In this document: piece after piece, positions 20,026 to 28,298 of the stretch | Position numbering within the stretch: position 1 is the first letter of the stretch | How the letters are laid out: each line of letters starts with the position of its first letter | DNA from: Candidatus Fimimorpha excrementavium | Lineage (GTDB): Bacteria > Bacillota > Clostridia > Lachnospirales > Lachnospiraceae | Length of the DNA: 64,000 bases | Direction of reading: 5' to 3' | Assembly (NCBI GenBank): GCA_018710785.1 | Contig: DVJD01000074.1 | Span: 32,011 to 96,010 of the forward strand | Position numbers and translations under genes: made by a program | The notes under the pieces: generated by a model | Databases searched by the model: none | Told to the model about the DNA's origin: nothing | Seen by the model: only the letters and a program-made list of their open reading frames with translations

Positions 20026-20880
20026 CTATACGCAAAGATCCAGTGGCAAATCAGAGATATCTTTCAGCCGTTTTCCCCGTATCAGAATCTGCATCATTTC
20101 CATGGCGCTTTCATCCTGAAGCTGTCGGATGGATTCCACCAGCTCATACAGGGCAAAATGGTAAACACAGTCAATATCTCCCGTTCCAAGAGCCAGCGAA
20201 GACAGCCTGGAAGGCATGGGCTCCCCTGTCACCACGACAATATGGGGCAAATGCCCTTTCCGGTTGCGGATCAGATTGAGGGCTTCGGTTCGGCTGTTCT
20301 GCGCCCGGTCACTTCTTATGGTCCATTTGGCGGACACACTGGCATGCAGGACCGGCTTTCCGCCATTTTTCTTTCTCAGATCCGCACCGAGGCAGACGGT
20401 GTCATCCACCAGGATTCCATCCCGGTTGATTTCCTCGTCGGAGCAAAGCATCCGATATATGATCACATCCGGAGCCACCATGTAGTCATTTCCCAGGGAA
20501 GCGGCCAGTTCACTGTTTGCCTTTGTCAGCTCCTGGAGATACGCCAAATGTTCATACTGGGCAAAATCCGATGTCTTGAGACGATTATTATTCCCCAGCT
20601 TTAAAATTTCCCATTTTCCCGGCCGAAGGGCCTGCATTTTTGGAAACGTTTCCCTTAAAAATTCCATATTCAGCTCTTCAAACTTCGCTCCGCTTGTCTG
20701 TCCCAGACTTTTATCCTGCTCAGAAGCCAAAAGCTGATTCGTGATCCCCTTTGCCAAAGCTATGGACAGACGGCTCGCCTTATCGGCATTGGAAGGAATC
20801 CCGTTTTTATCCACGGTCAGAATCGTCCCCAGAAGAGCGTTATGATACCGTTTTCTTGCCGCCGCAATCAATGCTTCCAT
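20026..20880 (-). CDS. Type II restriction endonuclease, NgoMIV-like (GCCGGC)
   Basis: 284 residues, the same length class as R.NgoMIV, and recognisably similar along most of its length: GQTSGAKFEE near 60, YMVAPDVIIYR near 125, the catalytic stretch LHASVSAKWTIRSDRAQNSR near 175-195, HIVVVTGEP, and the ending GKRLKDISDLPLDL. The NgoMIV family is tetrameric and cuts G^CCGGC; the catalytic Asp of APD and the SAK Lys are both kept, so it is likely active. Its start overlaps the stop of the methyltransferase gene by 13 bases, so the methylase is translated first. Specificity is inferred by homology. Confidence 0.92.
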   Translation of the reverse strand: MEALIAAARKRYHNALLGTILTVDKNGIPSNADKASRLSIALAKGITNQLLASEQDKSLGQTSGAKFEELNMEFLRETFPKMQALRPGKWEILKLGNNNRLKTSDFAQYEHLAYLQELTKANSELAASLGNDYMVAPDVIIYRMLCSDEEINRDGILVDDTVCLGADLRKKNGGKPVLHASVSAKWTIRSDRAQNSRTEALNLIRNRKGHLPHIVVVTGEPMPSRLSSLALGTGDIDCVYHFALYELVESIRQLQDESAMEMMQILIRGKRLKDISDLPLDLCV

Positions 20881-21806
20881 CTGATATACTCCTTTATCGC
20901 TTCACCAATCGCCTTTGCCACAGGAGGCGGAAAGGCATTTCCAATCTGCCTGTACTGGGCCGTCTTGCTTCCCGTAAATATCCAATCATCCGGGAATCCC
21001 TGTATCCTGGCCACCATCCGGCAGGTCAGCCGCGGCATCCCCACGAAGTCCTCTTTTGGAGCCTCGTTTGCTATGCCTTTTCCATCTATGCCCATCTCAG
21101 CCCAGGCCCGCTTTGCCCGCGTGGGACCCAGATCCGGTCCCCCGTGTTTTTTGCTCCCGCCGACGATCGTAGGGGCGATCCGGTCCGCCTGCTCCTTCCA
21201 GCGCGCGACCCCCTTCCACCCCTTCTCTCCCAGCAGATCCCAAAGCGTCTCCCCCACACTGGGAGCCTGGCCGCTGCCCGTCGGAAAAAGGAAGTCTTTG
21301 TGATACAGGTCTTTCCGAATTCCCACTAAAATCATCCGCGGGCGCAGCTGAGGGACTCCGAAATCGGAAGAATGAATCAATTTCCAAATCATGTGATAGC
21401 CCATGGTTTCGAAGGATTCCGTAATATAGACTCTGTAGTCATCAAACTTGGGATCCTGCAGTCCCCTCACATTCTCCAGCATAATCGCTTTCGGGCGGAT
21501 TTCCTTCGTCAAACGGATGGCCTCGGGAAACAGGTCTCTTTCATCCTGCTGTCCCAGCTGCTTTCCCGCCACAGAAAATGGCGGACATGGAACCCCGCCC
21601 GCCAGCAGATCTACTTTATTTCTATAAGGCCTTCCCTTAAATTCCTGCACATCCTGGCAGATCACCTTCCACTGGGGCCTGTTTCGCTTCAATGTCTCAC
21701 AGTACTGTTTTTCAATTTCCACCAAAGCAACATGGTGAAACCCGGCCTGTTCCAGCCCCAGGGCCTGGCCTCCCGCTCCTGCACATATTTCCAGAGTTGT
21801 AACCAT
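20868..21806 (-). CDS. DNA (cytosine-5) methyltransferase, partner of the NgoMIV-like enzyme
   Basis: 312 residues. C5-methylase motifs in order: I (LEICAGAGGQALGLEQAG), IV with catalytic Cys (GGVPCPPFSVAGKQLG), VI (ENVRGL), VIII (FGVPQLRPRMILVG), IX and X (QIGNAFPPPVAKAIGEAI). The variable target-recognition region lies at about 200-260. It should methylate GCCGGC and protect the host from the overlapping endonuclease gene. It has its own promoter. Base composition is close to the neighbours, so there is no strong sign of very recent transfer, although such units are commonly mobile. Confidence 0.94.
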   Translation of the reverse strand: MVTTLEICAGAGGQALGLEQAGFHHVALVEIEKQYCETLKRNRPQWKVICQDVQEFKGRPYRNKVDLLAGGVPCPPFSVAGKQLGQQDERDLFPEAIRLTKEIRPKAIMLENVRGLQDPKFDDYRVYITESFETMGYHMIWKLIHSSDFGVPQLRPRMILVGIRKDLYHKDFLFPTGSGQAPSVGETLWDLLGEKGWKGVARWKEQADRIAPTIVGGSKKHGGPDLGPTRAKRAWAEMGIDGKGIANEAPKEDFVGMPRLTCRMVARIQGFPDDWIFTGSKTAQYRQIGNAFPPPVAKAIGEAIKEYIRWKH

Positions 21807-21843
21807 TTTATCCGCCTTTCATTCCCACATTTAACCTTTCCTA

Positions 21844-21872
21844 ATCATAACAGAGTACCCGTTCCTTTTCAA
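21844..21872 (-). promoter_or_regulatory. Promoter of the restriction-modification operon
   Basis: TTGAAA (complement of 21867-21872), 17-base spacer, TATGAT (complement of 21844-21849), about 40 bases before the methyltransferase start. Confidence 0.6.
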
Positions 21873-21928
21873 CTGTTATTTCGTTTTTCCCTCCATCCGA
21901 ATTTCCCATTTTTTCATGTTTTTTCCCA

Positions 21929-21957
21929 TTGACAATACCCGTTTTCCTAAGTATAAC
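21929..21957 (+). promoter_or_regulatory. Promoter of the DUF4091 gene
   Basis: TTGACA (21929-21934), 17-base spacer, TATAAC (21952-21957), divergent from the restriction-modification promoter. Confidence 0.65.
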
Positions 21958-22013
21958 TACAGTAACTTTCGTCAAAACAACTATTATGTTCTCAGTTTAA
22001 AAAGGAGATGCTT

Positions 22014-23723
22014 ATGAAGGACAATCCGACTCTGACCCTTATGCCGGTCAGCTCTCTGGAAAAAATATTTCCGGATGAGCGGCCTGCCTGTAACCCGTTC
22101 ATTGTTTCCTCCATGCTTCTGAATGAACGTTTTTCCTTTCAGATTGCTTACCATTGGGACGGCCCGCGTATGGCGGATGTGACCATAAACGCAGACGGTC
22201 CTCTGGCAAAATGGGCAAAACTTTCCTCTGTGGGTCTTGTCCCATCGGAATATCCCTGCCATCCGGACACGGAAGGCTTTCTTCTGCGCCGGGCACCCGG
22301 ACTGTTTCCGGATCCCCTCTATCCGATTCCGGATCCGGATGTCTCCGATCCGACACACCCATCCTTTGGGACCTCCTATGGAGATTCGCTTTCCTTTTCT
22401 CTGGTTTCCGGTCAGTGGAGAAGTGTATGGGTCTCCATCCCGGCAGACTGCTCTCTTCCGGCCGGTACCTATGAGATTCCCATCACCTTTGCGGGATCGG
22501 ACGGCAGGGTTTTGGCCGAAACTTCTTTCCGCCTGACGCGGATATCTGCCCGGCTCCCCAAACAAAACCTAATCCATACGGAATGGCTGCATACGGACTG
22601 CATTGCCAATTGGTATGAGACGGAGGTCTTTAGTCCAAGATACTGGCAGCTGGTGGAATCCTATCTGTCTGCTGCCGCAACATATGGGATCAATATGATA
22701 CTGACTCCCATTTTCACCCCTCCCCTGGACACGGCCGTCCATGGAGAACGAAAGACGGTCCAGCTTGTCCGGGTAACGGTCACCGACAGCGGATACTCCT
22801 TTGATTTCGAACATCTGGATCACTGGATCTCCCTCTGCGATAAGACCGGCATCCAATATCTTGAATTCTCCCATCTGTTTACCCAGTGGGGCGCCTGCCA
22901 CGCGCCAAAGATCATGGCTGAAAAGGACGGCAAATTGACACAGATTTTCGGATGGGATACGGATGCGGCCTCGCCAGAATACTGCTGCTTTCTGCAGGCC
23001 TTTTTAAAGGTCCTCATCTCCCATATCAAAGAACGCCATTTGGAGCAGCGCTGCTACTTCCACATCTCCGATGAACCATCCAGGGAGCATCTGGCGTCTT
23101 ATCAAAAAGCCCGAAGCCTCGTCGTATCCTGTCTGGAAGGTCTTCCCATCATGGATGCGCTGTCCGACTATGAATTTTATAAAAGCGGCCTTGTGACCAT
23201 GCCGATCTGCGCCAACAATCATATCCGGCCATTTTTGGATCATGGAGTACCGGGATTGTGGACCTATTACTGCACTGCGCAGCATCAGAGGGTTTCCAAC
23301 CGTTTCTTTTCCATGCCTTCCTCCCGGACCCGGATCATCGGGGCGCAAATGTATTATTACGGAATCGCCGGATTTCTCCACTGGGGATTTAATTTCTGGA
23401 ATACACAGCTATCCAGATATGCCATAAATCCCTATTGTGTTACAGATGCAGGCGCCGCGTTTCCTTCCGGAGATCCATTCCTTGTCTATCCCGGAACCGA
23501 TGCCCCCATTCCTTCCATCCGCGCGGAAGTCTTTCTGGAAGGGCTTCAGGATATGCGCCTGTTTACCCTCCTGGAACAAAAAATCGGAAAAGATGCGGTA
23601 AAAGATATGATGGAACAATATCTGGGGCCCATTTCCTTTGACCGGTGTTTGGATACTCCCGACGGTCTTTTGGCGCTTCGCGCTGCCTGCCATGAAAAAC
23701 TGGAGGGAATGACTCCGTATTGA
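22014..23723 (+). CDS. DUF4091 domain protein, putative glycoside hydrolase
   Basis: 569 residues. The N-terminal third (about 1-180) looks like a beta-sandwich; the rest fits a GH123-like TIM barrel ending in DUF4091. Aromatic- and acid-rich motifs include YFHISDEPSREHL near 355, whose DE pair matches the catalytic position in DUF4091/GH123 families, and GFLHWGFNFWN near 460, then the LEGLQDMRLF end motif. No signal peptide, so it probably acts on imported sugars in the cytoplasm. AAAGGAG six bases before the ATG at 22014 decides the start. Substrate cannot be read from sequence; hexosaminidase activity is a guess by family. Confidence 0.8.
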   Translation: MKDNPTLTLMPVSSLEKIFPDERPACNPFIVSSMLLNERFSFQIAYHWDGPRMADVTINADGPLAKWAKLSSVGLVPSEYPCHPDTEGFLLRRAPGLFPDPLYPIPDPDVSDPTHPSFGTSYGDSLSFSLVSGQWRSVWVSIPADCSLPAGTYEIPITFAGSDGRVLAETSFRLTRISARLPKQNLIHTEWLHTDCIANWYETEVFSPRYWQLVESYLSAAATYGINMILTPIFTPPLDTAVHGERKTVQLVRVTVTDSGYSFDFEHLDHWISLCDKTGIQYLEFSHLFTQWGACHAPKIMAEKDGKLTQIFGWDTDAASPEYCCFLQAFLKVLISHIKERHLEQRCYFHISDEPSREHLASYQKARSLVVSCLEGLPIMDALSDYEFYKSGLVTMPICANNHIRPFLDHGVPGLWTYYCTAQHQRVSNRFFSMPSSRTRIIGAQMYYYGIAGFLHWGFNFWNTQLSRYAINPYCVTDAGAAFPSGDPFLVYPGTDAPIPSIRAEVFLEGLQDMRLFTLLEQKIGKDAVKDMMEQYLGPISFDRCLDTPDGLLALRAACHEKLEGMTPY

Positions 23724-23730
23724 TTTCGAA

Positions 23731-24462
23731 TCACTTCCTGCCCTTTTGAAGCCTGCGAATCTGCTCCTTTTGCTCTGCGTCCACCGCTCTGGATTCCATA
23801 ATCTTTTGCAGGCTTTTTCTGTAAATCCACGGATCCATTCCGGATGGCTGTTCCAGATACGGCATCACAAGGGCAGGATGTTCCCGAAAATAAATGGAAA
23901 CCGCCCAGGCCGCTGCCATTTTCGCATAGTACCCATCGGGTTTCATATGACAGATTCCTTCCCATACATGCGGAAATTCTTCCTCCCCGGTGAGATGCAT
24001 CAGATACATCACCAAAGCGAAGCGTACTTCGTATTCTTTTTCACTTTCCATGTACGGTGCCAGGAATGTTCTCAGCTTCTCCTTATCCACACCTTTCAGA
24101 CTGCTGCAAAAGCTGTCGCACACCGACCAGTTCTCCACTTTCGGCAGGAACCATTCCATCCACTTCTTTTTTCCCTCCCAATCGGTTTTCACCGTTCCGA
24201 TTACCATGCCCTGCAGCATGGTTTCCTCAAAAAACTCATCTCCCGCCTGACGCAGATAGTCTTCCCATGCCCCTTTGGCCAGCCGCCCCGCCATCTTTCT
24301 CAGAATCGGAAGGCGCACGCCGAGAACGCGTTCTCCGGGCGGCAAAAGCTTTGAGGAAAACATTCGGTATGATTCTTCCGCCTGACTTTTCAGTTCCTTT
24401 AAAATCATTTCCCGGCTTACGGACTCTGGGCAGTCATACGATTTCTCTCTATTTGTCTTCAT
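23731..24462 (-). CDS. AlkD-like DNA alkylation repair protein
   Basis: 243 residues of HEAT-like helical repeats, the AlkD DNA glycosylase family that removes alkylated purines without base flipping. The functional positions are visible: VENWSVCDSFCSSLKG carries the Trp and Asp of the active cleft and AAAWAVSIYF the second Trp. Start at 24462 follows GGAG; an in-frame ATG five codons upstream overlaps the site. It overlaps the AI-2E family gene by 14 bases and converges on the DUF4091 gene with seven bases between stops. Confidence 0.87.
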   Translation of the reverse strand: MKTNREKSYDCPESVSREMILKELKSQAEESYRMFSSKLLPPGERVLGVRLPILRKMAGRLAKGAWEDYLRQAGDEFFEETMLQGMVIGTVKTDWEGKKKWMEWFLPKVENWSVCDSFCSSLKGVDKEKLRTFLAPYMESEKEYEVRFALVMYLMHLTGEEEFPHVWEGICHMKPDGYYAKMAAAWAVSIYFREHPALVMPYLEQPSGMDPWIYRKSLQKIMESRAVDAEQKEQIRRLQKGRK

Positions 24463-25720
24463 CCGATTTCTCCTCATTCTCCTTCAATTTCTTCGCCGCT
24501 TCTTCTTTTTTCTTTTCCATTCTGCGTTTCAGTCTCCACATCCTGCTCTGGTTCTCTTCCTCCTCTTTCTCTTCCGGAATGCTTATATTTTTCTTCTGAA
24601 TCTCATGTCTCACATGTTCGGAAAACAGCGCATAAAAGACGGATACGGCAGGAATGAAGACCAGCATGCCGACGATTCCCATCAAACTTCCTCCCACAGA
24701 AACGGCAACCAGTACCCATATGGAAGGCAATTTCACCGATCCTCCCACAACGCGGGGATAGATCAGATTTCCTTCGATCTGCTGCAATATCAAGAACAAA
24801 ATGACAAAAACGAATGCCTGCATGGGACTTTCCATTAAGATCAGAAACGCCCCCAGGATACAGCCGATAAATGCGCCGAAAATCGGAATCAATGCCGTAA
24901 ACGCAATCAAGACGCCGATCAGAAGCGCATACGGCATTCTCAGTATGGACATGATTACAAAAAACATGCTGCCGAGAATCACCGCTTCGAGACACTGACC
25001 CGCCAAAAAACTGGCAAAGGTGCGGTGGGTCAGAGAGCAGACACGTATGATTTGTTTCGCCTGCTTTTCCTTAAAAAAGGCATAAACCACCATCTTTCCC
25101 TGGCGCTCCAGAGTCTCCTTCTGAAACAGCAGATAGATGGAAAACACAAATGCGATAATAACCGTGGTGACTCCCGACACGATTCCGGTGGCCAGCGAAA
25201 CGGTGGTGTTCAGCAGATTCCCTGCTCCGTTTCTGACGAAGGTCAGAAGATTCCTCCAAATTTCCGCCCAATTGAACTCCAGTCCATTGATCCATTCCAC
25301 CACATCGGGATATTTCTTCAGCGTTTCTTCTGCCCATGTCTGGGTTTCCAGTACAAAGCCTGGTATCTCATATCCGATCTTCACAAATGTGTTCCACAGA
25401 TCCGGCGCCACCACAAAGATGACAACCAACAGAATCCCGGCCACGAGAACCAGGGTCAGAAGCAGGCTGACGGGCCGTTTCCACCTTTGCAGATGACGGG
25501 ATTCGGGTTTTACCCGGCCAAAAATTCCTTTTTCAATGACGCGCATGGGCACATTTAGAATAAACGCAATACCGCCGCCCAAAATGAATGGGAACATCAG
25601 GGAAAGCACTGTCCCCACCGCGGATATTACGACATCAAAATGTTCAATTCCCAAATACAGCAATATGGCAAATGCCGCCAGGAAGCGCAGCTGTTTAAAC
25701 GTTTCTTTGTTCCATTCCAT
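24449..25720 (-). CDS. AI-2E family transporter (YdiK/PerM type)
   Basis: 423 residues with about eight membrane segments: two near 12-45, one near 68-90, then a soluble stretch and a C-terminal cluster from about 150 to 365, and a charged, Glu/Lys-rich cytoplasmic tail. The family includes TqsA (autoinducer-2) but also Na+/H+ antiporters, so function is open. Conserved segments GALIPIFGAFIGC-like (FTALIPIFGAFIGCIL) and EGNLIYPRVVGGSVKLP are typical. The ATG directly abuts the stop codon of the upstream thioredoxin-reductase remnant, and its ribosome site GGAGAG lies inside that remnant. Confidence 0.85.
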   Translation of the reverse strand: MEWNKETFKQLRFLAAFAILLYLGIEHFDVVISAVGTVLSLMFPFILGGGIAFILNVPMRVIEKGIFGRVKPESRHLQRWKRPVSLLLTLVLVAGILLVVIFVVAPDLWNTFVKIGYEIPGFVLETQTWAEETLKKYPDVVEWINGLEFNWAEIWRNLLTFVRNGAGNLLNTTVSLATGIVSGVTTVIIAFVFSIYLLFQKETLERQGKMVVYAFFKEKQAKQIIRVCSLTHRTFASFLAGQCLEAVILGSMFFVIMSILRMPYALLIGVLIAFTALIPIFGAFIGCILGAFLILMESPMQAFVFVILFLILQQIEGNLIYPRVVGGSVKLPSIWVLVAVSVGGSLMGIVGMLVFIPAVSVFYALFSEHVRHEIQKKNISIPEEKEEEENQSRMWRLKRRMEKKKEEAAKKLKENEEKSDEDK

Positions 25721-25921
25721 CTATGCCATCTCTCCTTTTCTCTTTTGCTGATTCAAATATTCCACTTCATCTTCGAATCCTTTGGAATAAATGCCCGTGA
25801 TCAGTTCTTCCGTCACAGTGATATCCGTCTGCTCCAAATGCGCCCTCATGGCCTCTGCGTTTAAAACCGCCGATATCCCGGCCGGGCCGCTCCCCACAAT
25901 CGCAATATCTACTCGCTCCAT
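25721..25921 (-). pseudogene. Thioredoxin-reductase-like remnant with internal deletions
   Basis: 66 codons, open. It begins with a perfect FAD-binding start, DIAIVGSGPAGISAVLNA, then jumps to a segment resembling residues about 70-90 of thioredoxin-reductase-like proteins (HLEQTDITVTEELITGIYSKG) and then to FEDEVEYLNQQ, which resembles the NADPH-domain region FEHEVEYL of such proteins. The CxxC redox site and most of the FAD and NADPH domains are missing. I read it as a relic left by at least two in-frame deletions. It may persist because its end holds the ribosome site of the downstream gene. Confidence 0.65.
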
Positions 25922-26084
25922 TCTATTCCTCCTGATAAAATCTGCTATGCATCAAATTTACTATAGATTCCCAAAAAAGTAAACGAAATTATTCGTTTGC
26001 TTCTGTCTTCTTACGGAAAAGTTTTGATTTCTGTATAAAAAAGTCATTCTTAAAACTGATTTTTATGGACATTTCATTGAAATA

Positions 26085-26093
26085 TGTTATAAT
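26085..26093 (+). promoter_or_regulatory. Extended -10 promoter of the moxR cluster
   Basis: TGTTATAAT (26085-26093) is an extended -10 element; the -35 region is weak. It lies about 65 bases before moxR. Confidence 0.5.
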
Positions 26094-26158
26094 TTTAATA
26101 TCTAAACCAAACATATCCAAAGCAATATTTATTTTATTCTCATGAGGAGGGATTGACT

Positions 26159-27100
26159 ATGAAAACGAATGTCATACAAGCGGTAAAGGAAAATATTGAA
26201 CGGGTTTTGATCGGAAAAAGCCATGTCATTGACCTGGTGCTGACCTCTCTGATCGCGGAAGGCCACGTCCTGCTGGAAGATGTTCCGGGCACAGGAAAAA
26301 CGGTCCTGGCCAAATCCCTGGCCCGATCCGTTCAGGCCGACTTCAGCCGTATCCAGTTCACCCCTGATCTCCTGCCTTCCGATGTCACCGGCCTCAATTA
26401 TTTTAACCAGAAGGAGGGCGATTTTGTATTTAAGAGCGGCCCCGCCTTCTGCAACATTCTTCTGGCCGATGAAATCAACCGCGCCACACCGCGAACCCAG
26501 TCCAGCCTGCTGGAATGCATGGAGGAAAAACAGATCACAGTGGACGGCGTCACCCGCCGATTGGAAGAGCCTTTTTTTGTCATCGCCACCCAGAATCCTC
26601 TGGAAACCTCTGGCACCTTTCCGCTGCCGGAGGCACAGCTGGACCGTTTTTTCATGCAGCTTTCCATGGGCCTTCCGACGCCGGAAGAAGAACTGGCCAT
26701 CATGGATCGCTTCATCACAGACCAGCCGCTGGAACATCTGGAAGCCGTCTGCCGGAAAGAGGACCTGCTGGAACTCCAAAAAGCGTATAAATCCATCTTT
26801 GTTCACCCCGTACTGCGCACCTACATGGTATCCATCGTGCAGGCCACCCGCCGCAATTCCAATATTGTCTCCGGCGTAAGTCCCAGAGGTACCCTGGCAT
26901 TCCTGCGCGCGGTTCAGGCATATGCCATGATACAGGGCAGGGACTATGCCGTTCCGGAAGACGTCAAAGCCGTCGCTGTCCCTGTCCTGGCCCACCGACT
27001 GATTCTGTCCAGAAGTGTCGGAAATATGTCCCACAGCAACGATGCCATCCTCTCTATTCTGGATGAGATCCCTGTCCCCACGGAAAACTGGAACGCTTAA
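26159..27100 (+). CDS. MoxR-family AAA+ ATPase
   Basis: 313 residues. Walker A DVPGTGKTVLAKSLARS near 42, Walker B LLADEINRATPRTQSSLLE near 105, sensor ATQNPLETSGTFPLPEAQLD near 145, and the C-terminal lid with SPRGTLAFLRAVQA. MoxR proteins act as chaperone-like ATPases that mature or activate a partner complex, typically with DUF58 (VWA-like) proteins encoded next door. Start at 26159 is seven bases behind AGGAGGG. First gene of a three-gene plus-strand operon. Confidence 0.92.
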   Translation: MKTNVIQAVKENIERVLIGKSHVIDLVLTSLIAEGHVLLEDVPGTGKTVLAKSLARSVQADFSRIQFTPDLLPSDVTGLNYFNQKEGDFVFKSGPAFCNILLADEINRATPRTQSSLLECMEEKQITVDGVTRRLEEPFFVIATQNPLETSGTFPLPEAQLDRFFMQLSMGLPTPEEELAIMDRFITDQPLEHLEAVCRKEDLLELQKAYKSIFVHPVLRTYMVSIVQATRRNSNIVSGVSPRGTLAFLRAVQAYAMIQGRDYAVPEDVKAVAVPVLAHRLILSRSVGNMSHSNDAILSILDEIPVPTENWNA

Positions 27101-27164
27101 ATCACAGCAGGCGTCCATTTACACTCATTGTATGCGGTGGCATTCCGCAGGAATAGGGGGTTCT

Positions 27165-28298
27165 ATGACAATTATTTTACTATTGATCGGCGCTGCTCTG
27201 ATCTATCTGATTCAGGCCCGGCTTTATTCCCATTATTGGAGGCAAGGGCTGCATGTGGCCATCCATTTTTCCAGGCAGGCCGTGGTGGAAGGTGAGAACG
27301 CAACGCTGGTGGAAGAAATAACAAATAATAAACGGCTCCCGCTTCCCATCCTCCATGTGAAGTTTAAGATCAGCCGTAATCTTTTATTTGAAGGCGGAGA
27401 AAATACGTCTGTGTCCGATTCCAGCTATCGCCATGATATCTTTTCCGTCCTATTTTACCAAAAAATAACCCGTACTCTGGAATTCAAATGCGCCAAACGG
27501 GGATTTTATACCATCGATCAGGCCAACCTGGTCTCTGCCAATCTGTTTTTATCCGGAAATCTGGTGGATAATCAAAAACAGAGTACCTACATTTACGTAT
27601 ATCCCAGGGAAATCGACATCACCGCCATAGACATTCCCTTTCAAAAGGCCATGGGAACACTTCTCAGCAAGCGGATTCTTTTCGAGGATCCCTTTGAATT
27701 TCGAGGAATCCGTGAATATCAGATCACAGATCCCATGAATACCATCAACTGGAAAGCCACGGCCAAAACAGGAAATCTGATGGTCAATGTCCATAATTCC
27801 ACATTGACACCGGAGGCTGTAATCATCCTGGACCTTCAGGACGATACCCTCTGGAAATATGATAATCTGCACGAAGTCGGGATACGGATCGCAGCTGCTT
27901 TGGCCATCCGTTTTCTGACGCAGTCCGTCCCCACCCGCATCATATGCAATGGAAAAGATCAGATTACAAAAGAAATCGTCCAGGTCCCCACAGGCAATGG
28001 AAAGCGGCAGATTGCCGCCATCAATGAAAGCCTGGCCAGAATTGATCTGTCCCAGGAACCGGTATCCTGTGTGGATCAGCTGCAGGAGGAAGTTTCGGAT
28101 AGGAAGCGGACCCATCCGTACTATATCTTCATCAGCAGCAGCTTTGGACACCAAAGGGCGCTTCTCCTCCAACAGCTGGCCGACCTTGGAAGCGGCGCCA
28201 TGTGGATCGCCTTACACGAAAAAGGAATGGCTGTCCCGCTTTCCTCCTCCGATAATCTGAATATCATAAAATGGGAGGTGCAGAGAAATGAGATTTAA
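27165..28298 (+). CDS. DUF58 domain protein
   Basis: 377 residues. An N-terminal hydrophobic stretch (about 2-17) may anchor it; the core resembles the DUF58/VWA-like partner of MoxR, with the family motif FEFRGIREYQITDPMNTINW at about 170-190 followed by KATAKTGNLMV. Probably works with the MoxR ATPase on cell-envelope assembly or stress tolerance; the family has no settled biochemical role. Start at 27165 follows GGGGG weakly. It overlaps the next gene by 11 bases, showing translational coupling. Confidence 0.85.
   Translation: MTIILLLIGAALIYLIQARLYSHYWRQGLHVAIHFSRQAVVEGENATLVEEITNNKRLPLPILHVKFKISRNLLFEGGENTSVSDSSYRHDIFSVLFYQKITRTLEFKCAKRGFYTIDQANLVSANLFLSGNLVDNQKQSTYIYVYPREIDITAIDIPFQKAMGTLLSKRILFEDPFEFRGIREYQITDPMNTINWKATAKTGNLMVNVHNSTLTPEAVIILDLQDDTLWKYDNLHEVGIRIAAALAIRFLTQSVPTRIICNGKDQITKEIVQVPTGNGKRQIAAINESLARIDLSQEPVSCVDQLQEEVSDRKRTHPYYIFISSSFGHQRALLLQQLADLGSGAMWIALHEKGMAVPLSSSDNLNIIKWEVQRNEI

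Noticed and set aside
21984..22565. A 193-codon minus-strand frame that might have been a Vsr-type repair gene beside the methylase
   Set aside because: It is antisense to the DUF4091 gene, has no Vsr motifs, and looks like a shadow.
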